DNA of 64,000 nt from contig NZ_JASHHX010000009.1 of NCBI RefSeq assembly GCF_030056575.1, positions 1 to 64,000 of the forward strand, read 5' to 3'. Source of the DNA: Rhodoblastus sp. 17X3 (GTDB lineage: Bacteria > Pseudomonadota > Alphaproteobacteria > Rhizobiales > Beijerinckiaceae). This document shows, in pieces, positions 16,981-25,920 of this stretch. Below the pieces are notes generated by a model. That model was not told where the DNA came from. It saw nothing but the letters and a program-made list of their open reading frames with translations, and made no database searches. A program made the position numbers and the translations under genes. Positions within the stretch are counted from its first letter, which is position 1; the number at the start of each line of letters is the position of its first letter.

Positions 16981-17169
16981 ACCGCGTCAATTCAACGCGC
17001 CCCATTTCGGGATTCTCACGGCATTGTGATTCGTTCGCCGTCCTCCTTCATTGGTATTATCTCCGCGTTCCCACTGGCGTTGAGTTTTTGGAACGGTTTT
17101 CCCCGAAATGCCGCGCGGTCGCACTTGCATAAGCAAGGTGGCGGCGCCCACCGGAAATCGGAGACCTTC

Positions 17170-17568
17170 ATGCGAACGAGCGAATTGTTCCGAACATGCG
17201 CCAATGAACATGTCGCCGCAGCGGCTCTCGCCTGCATCGGCGGCAAGCTTCAGCGGCGGGTGGCGGCGGCGGCGCGAAACGCGGGCGTGCCGGCTGGCGC
17301 ATTCGTGGCGCTTCTGGCCGCCGATTATGACCGCAAGGCCAGCCCCCTGCGGCGCAAGATGCTGGAAACCGGGATGGTCCGCAGCGAAATGCCGATCCTG
17401 ACCGGCTTGCGCCATGTCGTCGAGACGGCGCTGGAAGACGCCTGGGACGCCACGCGTGACATCGCGCGCGCGGAAGCCGGCGCCATGGAGCAGCGGCGCC
17501 TGCGCTGGGAGGCCGGACCGCGCACATTGCTGCGCCGGGAGCCCGAGTTGAAGAGCGTTTACGGCTGA
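17170..17568 (+). CDS. Conserved-looking hypothetical protein, unknown function
   Basis: 132 residues from ATG 17170. No signal peptide or membrane segment; it looks all-helical, Ala/Arg-rich (AAAALACIGGKLQRRVAAAARNAG near the start, RHVVETALEDAWDATRDIARAEAGAME in the middle). I recognise no family. A CtrA-type box upstream and a very strong hairpin directly after the stop (17571-17603) suggest it is a single-gene unit. Codon choice fits the neighbours. Confidence 0.6.
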   Translation: MRTSELFRTCANEHVAAAALACIGGKLQRRVAAAARNAGVPAGAFVALLAADYDRKASPLRRKMLETGMVRSEMPILTGLRHVVETALEDAWDATRDIARAEAGAMEQRRLRWEAGPRTLLRREPELKSVYG

Positions 17569-17570
17569 GC

Positions 17571-17603
17571 CGGATCGGAGCGCTGTGAGGGCGCTCCGAT
17601 CCG
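17571..17603. repeat. Perfect 13-bp palindromic hairpin (CGGATCGGAGCGC family), intergenic copy
   Basis: CGGATCGGAGCGC (17571-17583) and GCGCTCCGATCCG (17591-17603) pair perfectly around tgtgagg. It begins 2 bp after the stop of the unknown gene. No T tract follows. A closely similar sequence is found at 49937-49970 inside a tadE gene, so this looks like a REP-type repeat that can also act as a 3' end. Confidence 0.55.
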
Positions 17604-17664
17604 TCCCGGGCCTTGCGCTCGCCAGCATTCCCGGGGATAAGGCTTCCTTCCGGGCGAGGTCCGA

Positions 17665-18318
17665 TTGGAACATCTCCATTCCCTGCTGGTTCATTATGGC
17701 CCCTGGGCCATTTTTTTTATCGTGGCGATGGAAAGCGCGGGCATCCCCATGCCCGGCGAAACCATTCTGGTAACCGCCGCCATTGTCGCGGGCCGCACGC
17801 AGCAAGGCTCGATCGGACTCATCATCGCCGCCGCGGCGGCGGGAGCGATTTGCGGCGACAACGCCGGCTTCTGGGCCGGGCGGCGCTTCGGCCTCGACAT
17901 CCTGATCCGCCACGGCGGGCGCATCGGCCTCGACGAGGATCGGCTCAGGCTCGGGCAATATCTGTTCCTGCGTTATGGCGGCGCCATTGTATTTTTCGGC
18001 CGCTTCGTCGCCGTGCTTCGCGCTTTCGCGGCCGTGCTGGCCGGGGCCAATAAACTGGCGCCGTGGCGATTTTTCATCTACAACGCCTGCGGCGGCGTCG
18101 TCTGGGCGACGATTTTCGGCCTTGGCGGCTATTTTCTCGGCGGGGAATTTCACAAGATCGCGGGGCCATTCGGAATCGCGGGGCTCGTTCTCGCGATTGG
18201 CCTGATTTTCGCCGCGTGGCGCCATTACCGAAAGAACGAGCGGCGCATGATCGAACTGGCGAAGGCCGCGCTGCCCGGACCCATCGGCTTTGATGGGCGG
18301 CACGAGACCGCGTCATAA
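17665..18318 (+). CDS. DedA family inner-membrane protein, first of two
   Basis: 217 residues from a TTG at 17665 (GCGAGG just upstream; no better start). DedA proteins are membrane proteins of the DedA/VTT superfamily with roles in lipid carrier recycling, membrane potential and drug tolerance. The hallmark ESAGIPMPGETILV, GDNAGFWAGRRFG, FGRFVAVLRAFAAVLAGAN and AWRFFIYNACGGVVWA-type segments are all present, including the FxRFxPxxR-like part (here FGRFVAVLR). It is followed by a paralogue with the same order of motifs. Confidence 0.9.
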   Translation: MEHLHSLLVHYGPWAIFFIVAMESAGIPMPGETILVTAAIVAGRTQQGSIGLIIAAAAAGAICGDNAGFWAGRRFGLDILIRHGGRIGLDEDRLRLGQYLFLRYGGAIVFFGRFVAVLRAFAAVLAGANKLAPWRFFIYNACGGVVWATIFGLGGYFLGGEFHKIAGPFGIAGLVLAIGLIFAAWRHYRKNERRMIELAKAALPGPIGFDGRHETAS

Positions 18319-18434
18319 GTTGCAGTTACGCCAAGGGAATTTCAACCCTATTGTCTTAACCTGGGCGCAAGCGCCACCTCATGGCGCGGCCAGCCCACGC
18401 CGGAAACGACAGCCCGGCGCCGACGGAATCCGAA

Positions 18435-19124
18435 ATGTTCATCGAAACGATAAAGCCCCTGATTGCACAGCATGGCTATCTCGCGGTCTTCTGCATCGTC
18501 GCTCTTGAAAGCGCTGGCATTCCGCTGCCGGGCGAAACGGCGCTGGTCCTCGCCGCGATGTTCGCCGGCGCGACGGGCCTGATCGACATCAAGCTGGTCA
18601 TCTTTTTCGCCGCGCTCGGCGCCATTCTCGGCGACAATGTCGGCTTCTGGGCGGGGCGGCGCTTCGGCCTGCCGCTGTTGCTGAACCATGGCGCCCGGTT
18701 GGGGCTCACCGACGACCGGATCAAGCTCGGGCAATATCTGTTCGAGCATCATGGCGCGAAAATCGTGTTTTTTGGCCGCTTCATCGCGCTGCTGCGGATT
18801 TTCGCGGCTTTCCTGGCCGGGGTGAACCGTTACAGCTGGGGACAGTTCCTGTTTTATAACGCCACCGGCGGCATCGTCTGGGCGGCGATCTTCGGCCTCG
18901 GCGGCTTCGCCTTCGGCGACGCCTTCGAGCGCGTCGCGGGCCCCTTGGGCAAGATCATGCTCGGCCTCGCCGTGCTGGGCGTCGTCTTTGTGTGGTGGAT
19001 CATCCACACGCAGGAGAGAAAGCTGATCGCGCGCGCCGTCGCCGCCTATCCGGGACCGCTGCGTGAGCGCGCGTCCGCCGCCGCGTCGGAATCGGCGCGG
19101 GAAGAGGCCGCCGCCGGCGAATAG
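18435..19124 (+). CDS. DedA family inner-membrane protein, second of two
   Basis: 229 residues from ATG 18435 (an ATG at 18381 would add 18 residues). Very similar in layout to the preceding gene: ESAGIPLPGETALVLAAMF, GDNVGFWAGRRFGL, KLGQYLFEHHG, FFGRFIALLRIFAAFLAGVN, FYNATGGIVWAAIFGLGG. The two look like an old tandem duplication. The tail (about 195-229) is Ala/Glu/Arg-rich and probably cytoplasmic. It converges with the ABC transporter operon. Confidence 0.9.
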   Translation: MFIETIKPLIAQHGYLAVFCIVALESAGIPLPGETALVLAAMFAGATGLIDIKLVIFFAALGAILGDNVGFWAGRRFGLPLLLNHGARLGLTDDRIKLGQYLFEHHGAKIVFFGRFIALLRIFAAFLAGVNRYSWGQFLFYNATGGIVWAAIFGLGGFAFGDAFERVAGPLGKIMLGLAVLGVVFVWWIIHTQERKLIARAVAAYPGPLRERASAAASESAREEAAAGE

Positions 19125-19151
19125 CCGGCGACGAGGGCAAATCCCTCCGAT

Positions 19152-20129
19152 TTACAGCGAGATTTTGAAGCGGTTCGCGATCTCGCCGATCAGGCCGCGG
19201 CGGAAGCTCAGCACGCTGACCACGAAGATCGCTCCCTGAATCACCATCACCCACTGGCCGAAGGTGGACAGGTAATTCTGCATGGCGAGGATGACGAAGG
19301 CGCCGAAGACCGGCCCGACCATCGTTCCCATGCCACCGACCAGCGTCATCAGGATGACTTCTCCCGATGTGGTCCAGTGCACGTCGGTCAAGGTTGCGCT
19401 TTGTGCGACAATGGCCTTGGTCGCGCCTGCGAGCCCCGCCAGCGTGGCGGACAGCACGAAGGCGGCGCGCTTGTATTGGTCCACGCGATAACCGAGCGAA
19501 ATGGCACGGGTCTCATTCTCGCGGATGGCCTTGAGCACCGTGCCGAAGGGCGAATGGACGATGCGGTAGATCGAGAACAGGCCGAACAGGAAGATCGCCA
19601 GAACGACATAATAGAGCGTGACGTCATTGCTGAGGTCGATCAACCCGAACAATTTTCCGCGCGGCACCGCCTGCACGCCGTCTTCGCCATGGGTATAGGG
19701 CGATTGCAGGGCGATGAAATAGACGAGCTGGGCCAGAGCCAGCGTGATCATCGAGAAATAGATGCCCTGGCTGCGGATCGACAGCGCGCCCGAGGCGAGG
19801 CCGAGCAGGCCGGCGCCCAGCGTCCCGGCGAGGATGGCGGCTTCGGGCGGCAGGCCCCAGACCTTGGCGGCATGGGCGGCGAGATAGCTGGCCGAGCCGT
19901 AGAACATCGCATGGCCGAAGGAGAGCAGGCCGCCATAGCCGACCAGCAGATTGAAGGCGCAGGCGAACAGGGCGAGGCAAAGCGCCTGGGCGAGGAAAAA
20001 GGGATAGGCCGCCAGCGGCGCCGCCGCGAGAACCAGGGCGAGACCCGCGATGGCGAGCAGTTCGGTGGAGGACTTCGCGGCGGGGGCCGAGGCGGGCGGC
20101 GCCGGAGCGTGGGGGGCGATATCGGTCAT
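19152..20129 (-). CDS. livM: Branched-chain amino-acid ABC transporter permease (LivM type)
   Basis: 325 residues. About ten membrane segments; the conserved stretch LLVGYGGLLSFGHAMFYGSASY and, later, SLGYRVDQYKRAAFVLSATLAGLAGA match LivM. The N-terminal 25 residues are Ala/Pro-rich. It starts 1 bp after the livH stop and is the last gene of the minus-strand order livG, livF, substrate-binding protein, livH, livM. Substrates may be branched amino acids or other hydrophobic or amide compounds. Confidence 0.93.
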   Translation of the reverse strand: MTDIAPHAPAPPASAPAAKSSTELLAIAGLALVLAAAPLAAYPFFLAQALCLALFACAFNLLVGYGGLLSFGHAMFYGSASYLAAHAAKVWGLPPEAAILAGTLGAGLLGLASGALSIRSQGIYFSMITLALAQLVYFIALQSPYTHGEDGVQAVPRGKLFGLIDLSNDVTLYYVVLAIFLFGLFSIYRIVHSPFGTVLKAIRENETRAISLGYRVDQYKRAAFVLSATLAGLAGATKAIVAQSATLTDVHWTTSGEVILMTLVGGMGTMVGPVFGAFVILAMQNYLSTFGQWVMVIQGAIFVVSVLSFRRGLIGEIANRFKISL

Positions 20130-20130
20130 C

Positions 20131-21018
20131 TCACGCCTTCCTGCCGAACAGGCCGGCCGGCTTGACCAGCAGCACCAAAGCCATGACGACGAAGACGACC
20201 GTATTGGCCGCCTGGGGATAAAAGACTTTGGTCAGGCCCTCGATCAGGCCGAGCGCGAAGCCGGTGACGATGGAGCCCATGATCGAGCCCATGCCGCCGA
20301 TCACCACCACCGCGAAGACGACGACGATGAGATCCGCGCCCATCAGCGGCCGCACCTGATAGATCGGCGCCGCCAGCACGCCCGCGAGCGCGGCGAGGCC
20401 CACGCCGAAACCATAGGTGAGGGTAATGAGGCGAGGGACATTGACGCCGAAGGCGCGCGTGAGCTGCGGATTTTCCGTCGCCGCGCGCAGCACCGCGCCG
20501 AGACGGGTCTTTTCGATGGCGAACCAGGTCAGCAGGCAAACAGCAAGCGAGAAAACGATGGTCCAGGCGCGATAATTGGGCAGATACATGAAGCCGAGAT
20601 TGGCGCCGCCCTTGAGCAGTTCCGGGACCGGATAGGGTTGGCCGGACGAGCCGAAATAGTTTTGGAACAGGCCCTGGATGATCAAGGCGAGTCCGAAGGT
20701 CAGCAGCAGGCCATAGATATGGTCGAGCCCTTGCAGGCGGGTCAGCATGGTCCGCTCGACGATCATGCCGAAAATGGCGACGCCGAGCGGCGCCAGCACG
20801 AGTGCCGGCCAATAGCCGATGTGGAGCGCGTTCAACAGGAACCACGCGAAGAACGCGCCCATCATATAGAGCGCGCCATGGGCGAAATTGACGATGTTCA
20901 GCATGCCGAAGATCACGGCGAGGCCGAGACTCAGCAAGGCGTAGAAGGCGCCGTTGATGAGCCCGACCAGCAATTGCGCGAACAGGGCCTGGGTCGTGAT
21001 GCCGAGCAGGGGGATCAT
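20131..21018 (-). CDS. livH: Branched-chain amino-acid ABC transporter permease (LivH type)
   Basis: 295 residues from ATG 21018; the longer frame adds a Pro/Arg-rich leader in the gap and is rejected. Characteristic LINGAFYALLSLGLAVIFGMLNIVNFAHGALYM at the N-terminus, then ATRAFGVN-type helix (LTRAFGVNVPRLI) and GLIEGLTKVFYPQAANTVVFVVMALVLLVKPAGLFG at the end. Forms the channel with LivM. Confidence 0.94.
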   Translation of the reverse strand: MIPLLGITTQALFAQLLVGLINGAFYALLSLGLAVIFGMLNIVNFAHGALYMMGAFFAWFLLNALHIGYWPALVLAPLGVAIFGMIVERTMLTRLQGLDHIYGLLLTFGLALIIQGLFQNYFGSSGQPYPVPELLKGGANLGFMYLPNYRAWTIVFSLAVCLLTWFAIEKTRLGAVLRAATENPQLTRAFGVNVPRLITLTYGFGVGLAALAGVLAAPIYQVRPLMGADLIVVVFAVVVIGGMGSIMGSIVTGFALGLIEGLTKVFYPQAANTVVFVVMALVLLVKPAGLFGRKA

Positions 21019-21091
21019 GCGGCCCCCCCGTTCCGGCGGCGCAGGGGGAACTCGCGCTCCCCCTTTTCTCGGCAAAAAACGTCCGAGACGC

Positions 21092-22321
21092 TCATTTGGT
21101 CACCAGCGGGCATTCGCTCTGCGCCAGCGGGCGGAAGGCTTCCTCGCCGGGGATCGTCGCGACGACGGAGGCGTAATCCCACGGATATTTCGATTCCGAG
21201 GGCTTCTTGACCTGGAGCAGATAGACCGGGTGGATCTTGCGGCCGTCCTGGCGGATATAGCCCGCGCCCATGGCCTCGTCGTCGGTGGGCATGGCTTTCA
21301 TCGTGGAGACGATGGCCGCGCCGTCGGTCGTCGGGCCGAGCGACTCGACGGCCTTCAGATAATGGATAAGGGAGGAATAGACGCCGGCCTGGACCATGGT
21401 TGGCATCGCGCCGTTCTTGACGCGCTTGGAATAGCGGTTGGCGAAGTCGCGGGTCTTGTCGTTCAGGTCCCAATAGAAGGATTCGGTGAACTCCAGGCCC
21501 TGCGCGGCGGGCAGGCCGAGCGCATTGACGTCGGTGATGAACATCAGCAGCGCGGCGAGCTTTTGTCCGCCCTGGGTCAGGCCGAATTCCGCCGCCTGCT
21601 TGATGGAGTTCGCGGTGTCGGCGCCGGCGTTGGCGAGGCCGACCACCTTGGCCTTGGAGGACTGCGCCTGCAGCAATTGCGAGGAAAAATCGGCGTTGTT
21701 GAGAGGCGCCATCGCATTGCCGATCACCTTGCCGCCATTGGCGGTGACCACGGTGGTGGTGTCGCGCTCAAGCGCCTTGCCGAAGGCGTAATCGGCGGTA
21801 ACGAAGAACCAGCTGTCGCCGCCGGCCTTGGTGATGGCCTTTCCGGTGCTGTTGGCCTGCGAGAAGGTGTCATAGGTCCAGTGGATCGAATTGGGCGAGC
21901 AGGCCTTGCCGGTCAGGTCCGAGCTGGCGGCGCCCGAAATCAGCGCGACCTTGTTCTTTTCCTTGACGATCTGGTTGACCGCGAGAGCGACGCTGGACGT
22001 CAGGAGGTCGAGGAACACGTCGGCCTTGCCCTGGTCGATCCATTCGCGGGCGAGATTCGAGCCGACATCCGCCTTGTTCTGATGGTCGGCGGAGATGAGG
22101 TCGATTTTCCAGCCCTTGGCGAGCATGCCGGAATCCTCGATCGCCATTTGCGCAGCGACCGTCGAGCCGGCTCCGCCGACGTCGCCATAGGGGCCGGACA
22201 TGTCGGTCAGCACGCCGACCTTGATGGTCTTCTCCTGCGCCAAGGCCGCGCTGACGAAAAGTGAGCCCGCGCTGGCGAGCATCAGGCCGCAGGCGGCCCC
22301 CGCCAAAGAACGTTTCATCAT
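21092..22321 (-). CDS. Periplasmic branched-chain amino-acid-type substrate-binding protein
   Basis: 409 residues from ATG 22321 (a second ATG follows at once at 22318), with GGGAGGG just upstream. A Sec signal peptide ends near SAALAQEK. The mature protein begins with TIKVGVLTDMSGPYGDVGG, the classic type I periplasmic-binding fold of LivK-like receptors, and has WFFVTADYAFGKALERDTT in the hinge region. It delivers the ligand to LivHM. The ligand may differ from leucine or valine, as this family also binds urea, amides and aromatic acids. Confidence 0.9.
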   Translation of the reverse strand: MMKRSLAGAACGLMLASAGSLFVSAALAQEKTIKVGVLTDMSGPYGDVGGAGSTVAAQMAIEDSGMLAKGWKIDLISADHQNKADVGSNLAREWIDQGKADVFLDLLTSSVALAVNQIVKEKNKVALISGAASSDLTGKACSPNSIHWTYDTFSQANSTGKAITKAGGDSWFFVTADYAFGKALERDTTTVVTANGGKVIGNAMAPLNNADFSSQLLQAQSSKAKVVGLANAGADTANSIKQAAEFGLTQGGQKLAALLMFITDVNALGLPAAQGLEFTESFYWDLNDKTRDFANRYSKRVKNGAMPTMVQAGVYSSLIHYLKAVESLGPTTDGAAIVSTMKAMPTDDEAMGAGYIRQDGRKIHPVYLLQVKKPSESKYPWDYASVVATIPGEEAFRPLAQSECPLVTK

Positions 22322-22359
22322 TTTCCCTCCCTTTCGGCGCTTTTTCCGCGCCAAATTGC

Positions 22360-23067
22360 TCAGACGCCCAGATAGGCGTGCAGTTTGTCCCTATTGGCCG
22401 GAAGTTCGGCGCTGCTGAAGGCCTCGACGATCTGGCCGTGATCCATGACATAGAAGCGGTCGGCGAGCGCCGAGGCCCAGCGGAAGTTCTGCTCGACCAG
22501 CAGGATGGTGAAGCCCTTGGCCTTCAGCTTCTCGATGGTCCGGGCGATCTGCTGGATAATGACAGGCGCGAGGCCCTCGGTGGGTTCATCGAGCATCAGG
22601 AGCCGGGCGCCCGTGCGCAGGATGCGGCCGATCGCCAGCATCTGCTGTTCGCCGCCCGACAATTTGCCGCCCGGGCTGCGCAGGCGCTCGCGCAGATTGG
22701 GGAAAAGCTCGAAAATCTCGTCCAGGCTCAGGCCGCCCGGCGCAATCCTGGGCGGCAGCAGCAGGTTTTCCTCGACATTGAGGGTGGTGAAGATGCCGCG
22801 CTCTTCCGGGCACAAGGCGATTCCGAGCCGCGCGATGCGGTCCGACGGCAGCGCGATCGTCTCGACTCCGGCGAAGCGGATCGAGCCGCGGCGCTTCGCC
22901 ATCATGCCCATGATGGATTTGAGCGTCGTCGTCTTGCCGGCGCCGTTGCGCCCGAGCAGGGTGACGATCTCGCCCTCCCGAATCTCCAGCGCGGCGCCGT
23001 GCAGCACATGGGACTCGCCATAGAAGGCGTGAAGGTCGGATACGCTCAGCAGCGGGGCGTCAGCCAT
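22360..23067 (-). CDS. livF: Branched-chain amino-acid ABC transporter ATPase (LivF type)
   Basis: 235 residues from ATG 23067, which overlaps the 3' end of livG by 8 bp. Walker A LLGRNGAGKTTTLKS, signature LSGGEQQMLAIGR, Walker B LLMLDEPTEGLAP, and the short LivF-type length. Cytoplasmic ATP-hydrolysing subunit. Confidence 0.95.
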   Translation of the reverse strand: MADAPLLSVSDLHAFYGESHVLHGAALEIREGEIVTLLGRNGAGKTTTLKSIMGMMAKRRGSIRFAGVETIALPSDRIARLGIALCPEERGIFTTLNVEENLLLPPRIAPGGLSLDEIFELFPNLRERLRSPGGKLSGGEQQMLAIGRILRTGARLLMLDEPTEGLAPVIIQQIARTIEKLKAKGFTILLVEQNFRWASALADRFYVMDHGQIVEAFSSAELPANRDKLHAYLGV

Positions 23068-23830
23068 GACCCGCTCCTTCCGGCGATTCGGAGCCAAGAT
23101 AGGCCTCCTGAACGGAGGGATTGGCCGAGACAACGGCGTAATCGCCCTCCGCCAGCACTTTTCCGCGCGTGAGAACGGTGATCACATCGCAGATGCGCGA
23201 GACGACGCTCAGGTTGTGCTCGACCATGAGCACGGTGCGTCCCTCTGCGACGCGCTTGATGAGATCGGCGATCCGGTCGATGTCCTCGTGGCCCATGCCC
23301 GCCATGGGTTCGTCGAGCAGCAGCATTTGCGGATCGAGCGCGAGGGTCGCGGCGATTTCCAGCGCCCGCTTGCGGCCGTAAGGCATTTCCCCGGCCTTCG
23401 CGTCGGTCCAGGCCGAAAGGCCGACCTCGTCGAGCAGCTCGCGCGCCCGCGAATCATATTGCCGCAGCAGTTTGTCGGATCGCCAGAAGTCGAAAGAGTC
23501 GCCGCGCTTGCGTTGCAAGGCGATTCGGACATTGTCCAGCGCCGAAAAATTTGGAAACACGGCCGAAATCTGGAAGGAGCGCACCAGGCCGAGGCGGGCG
23601 ACGTCCGCCGGGCGGGAGCGGGTAATGTCGCGGCCTTCATAGCGGATCGAACCGCGCGTCGGTTCGAGAAATTTGGTCAACAGGTTGAAACAGGTGGTCT
23701 TTCCGGCGCCGTTCGGGCCGATCAGCGCGTGAATCGTGTGACGCCGAATCCGCAAGCTCACGTCGTTGACCGCCGTGAAGCCCGAAAATTCCTTCGTCAC
23801 CCCGTCCGTCTCAAGGGCGTAGGCGCTCAA
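23060..23830 (-). CDS. livG: Branched-chain amino-acid ABC transporter ATPase (LivG type)
   Basis: 256 residues from a TTG start at 23830 (TTGAGCGCC, with GGGAG about 10 bp upstream). Walker A LIGPNGAGKTTCFNLLT and Walker B MLLLDEPMAGMGHEDIDRI with the LivG-type extra loop; the ABC signature is degenerate, with GEMPYGRKRALEIA in place of LSGGQ, which is usual for LivG. First gene of the operon; promoter expected in 23831-24236. Confidence 0.95.
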   Translation of the reverse strand: MSAYALETDGVTKEFSGFTAVNDVSLRIRRHTIHALIGPNGAGKTTCFNLLTKFLEPTRGSIRYEGRDITRSRPADVARLGLVRSFQISAVFPNFSALDNVRIALQRKRGDSFDFWRSDKLLRQYDSRARELLDEVGLSAWTDAKAGEMPYGRKRALEIAATLALDPQMLLLDEPMAGMGHEDIDRIADLIKRVAEGRTVLMVEHNLSVVSRICDVITVLTRGKVLAEGDYAVVSANPSVQEAYLGSESPEGAGHG

Positions 23831-24111
23831 AAGGCAATGCTCCCTTATGGCCGATTCGTGCGTCCTTCCAGGGACATGGCCGTTACTTCGAATTTAGGCG
23901 GGGGCCAGAGGCTGAATCAAGCGCTAATCCCGGGAAATTAGTTGAATGTTGAACCGCGCCCGGCGCGATCGCAAAAAGGCGAGAATGTCAATAAACGCGG
24001 CGAAGAATTGGTCAAATTGCGGCGCTGACGCTTTGGTTCAAACCGCGGCGAAAAGTCGCGCATTGGAAACTTTGGACTGTTGTCCTATCGCCTGCAGAAC
24101 ATTTTCAAGCT

Positions 24112-24135
24112 AATGAAGGCGTTAAGCGCTTCATT
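24112..24135. promoter_or_regulatory. Inverted repeat AATGAAG-N10-CTTCATT next to the FNR/FixK box
   Basis: 7-bp perfect arms at 24112-24118 and 24129-24135; the last base is shared with the start of the FNR/FixK box. It could be an operator for a second regulator, or chance. Confidence 0.3.
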
Positions 24136-24148
24136 TGACTTGAGTCAA
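24135..24148 (+). promoter_or_regulatory. FNR/FixK-type box before ccoNOQP
   Basis: TTGACTTGAGTCAA: perfect dyad TTGAC/GTCAA matching TTGA-N6-TCAA. Its centre lies about 95 bp upstream of the ccoN ATG. Sites of this pattern drive cbb3 genes under low oxygen through FixK/FnrL in Alphaproteobacteria, so microaerobic induction is expected. Confidence 0.75.
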
Positions 24149-24236
24149 TGAAAGCTTTGACGGGGCGGGCGATGGTCCGCCCAATGGCGAGCCGGCGCCC
24201 TGACAAACGCCGGCGCGATTTCATTGGGGCGAAAAC

Positions 24237-25910
24237 ATGGCGCAAGCAAGTTCAATAACCACAGCGTCGCCGTCCGGCGGCAAGAAAATGACGATCGGCG
24301 AATTGCTCGGGATCGTCCTCTCGTTCGCCGGCGCCTTCCTGGCGCTGTTCATCGCTTCGAAGGCCTACACGGCCGCCTACGCGTTCCATATGTTCGTGTT
24401 CGCGCTTGCCGGCTTCGGTTCGGCGTTCCTCATCTTCAAGCACTACACCAACCGTGCGGCGGTCATTCCGCAGGAGATCAACGGCCGGCCGAACTATCAA
24501 TACGGCCCCATCAAGTTCGCAAGCCTCGCGGCGGTGTTCTGGGGCATCGCGGGTTTCCTGGTCGGCCTCATCGTCGCGCTGGAGCTCGCCTATCCCGATC
24601 TGTCGATGGGTCTCCAGTGGATCAACTTCGGCCGCTTGCGCCCGCTGCACACCTCGGCGGTGATCTTCGCCTTCGGCGGAAACGTCCTGCTGGCGACCTC
24701 GCTTTATGTCGTGCAGCGCACCTGCCGCACGCGTATCGCGGGCGAACTCGCTCCCTGGTTCGTCATTCTCGGCTACAACCTGTTCATCGTCATCGCTGGC
24801 ACGGGCTACCTGCTCGGCATCACGCAGTCGAAGGAATATGCCGAACCGGAATGGTACGCCGACCTCTGGCTGACCATTGTCTGGGTTGTCTACCTGCTGG
24901 TCTTCCTGGCGACGTTGTGGAAGCGCAAGGAGCCCCACATTTATGTCGCCAACTGGTTCACCCTGGCGTTCATCCTCACGATCGCCATGCTGCACCTCGG
25001 CAATAACGCGTCGATCCCGGTGTCGATCTTCTCGCCGAAATCCTACATCGTATGGTCCGGCGTGCAGGATGCGATGTTCCAGTGGTGGTATGGCCATAAC
25101 GCGGTCGGCTTCTTCCTGACCGCGGGATTCTTGGCCATCATGTATTATTTCGTGCCCAAGCGCGCGGAGCGTCCCGTCTATTCCTACCGGCTGTCGATCA
25201 TCCACTTCTGGGCTCTGGTCTTCATGTACATCTGGGCCGGCCCGCACCATCTGCACTATACGGCGCTGCCGGACTGGGCGCAGACCCTGGGCATGACCTT
25301 CTCGATCATGCTGTGGATGCCTTCCTGGGGCGGCATGATCAACGGCCTGCTGACGCTGGCTGGCGCCTGGGACAAGCTGCGCACCGATCCGGTCCTGCGC
25401 ATGCTGGTCGTGTCTGTCGCCTTCTACGGCATGTCGACCTTCGAAGGTCCGCTGATGTCCATCAAGGTGGTCAACTCCCTGTCGCATTACACCGACTGGA
25501 CCATCGGTCATGTGCATTCCGGCGCGCTGGGCTGGGTGGGCTTTGTCTCCTTCGGGGCCCTCTACTGCCTGATTCCCTGGGTGTACAACCGCAAGCTTTA
25601 CTCGATGAAGCTCGTGAACTGGCACTTCTGGATCGCGACTATCGGCATCGTGCTCTACATCACCGCGATGTGGGTGTCCGGCATCCTTCAGGGCCTGATG
25701 TGGCGCGCTTATACCTCCAACGGCTTCCTTGAATATTCCTTCATCGAAACCGTCGAGGCCATGCACCCCTTCTACGTGATCCGTGCGGCGGGCGGCGGCC
25801 TGTTCCTCATCGGTTCGCTGATCATGGCCTATAATTTCTACAAGACCCTTGCTTCGCCTGAAGAGGCCGAAGCTCCCGAAGCCAAACCCGCGCTCGCGCC
25901 GGCCGAGTGA
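24237..25910 (+). CDS. ccoN: cbb3-type cytochrome c oxidase subunit I
   Basis: 557 residues. Catalytic subunit with low-spin heme b and the heme b3-CuB centre where O2 is reduced; about twelve membrane segments. Histidine-rich segments are typical: [43 protein letters not shown] and [15 protein letters not shown]. The N-terminal 20 residues are soluble. First gene of ccoNOQP, following the FNR/FixK box. High-affinity oxidase, for use at low oxygen. Confidence 0.98.
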   Translation: MAQASSITTASPSGGKKMTIGELLGIVLSFAGAFLALFIASKAYTAAYAFHMFVFALAGFGSAFLIFKHYTNRAAVIPQEINGRPNYQYGPIKFASLAAVFWGIAGFLVGLIVALELAYPDLSMGLQWINFGRLRPLHTSAVIFAFGGNVLLATSLYVVQRTCRTRIAGELAPWFVILGYNLFIVIAGTGYLLGITQSKEYAEPEWYADLWLTIVWVVYLLVFLATLWKRKEPHIYVANWFTLAFILTIAMLHLGNNASIPVSIFSPKSYIVWSGVQDAMFQWWYGHNAVGFFLTAGFLAIMYYFVPKRAERPVYSYRLSIIHFWALVFMYIWAGPHHLHYTALPDWAQTLGMTFSIMLWMPSWGGMINGLLTLAGAWDKLRTDPVLRMLVVSVAFYGMSTFEGPLMSIKVVNSLSHYTDWTIGHVHSGALGWVGFVSFGALYCLIPWVYNRKLYSMKLVNWHFWIATIGIVLYITAMWVSGILQGLMWRAYTSNGFLEYSFIETVEAMHPFYVIRAAGGGLFLIGSLIMAYNFYKTLASPEEAEAPEAKPALAPAE

Positions 25911-25920
25911 GGAGCTGTCC

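Larger units (their letters stand above)
23831..24236. other. Intergenic region between livG and ccoN
   Basis: 406 bp without a gene. It must contain the livG promoter (leftward) and the ccoN promoter (rightward). Visible signals are an FNR/FixK box at 24135-24148 and, touching it, an inverted repeat AATGAAG/CTTCATT (24112-24118 and 24129-24135). The rest has nothing I can name. Confidence 0.6.
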
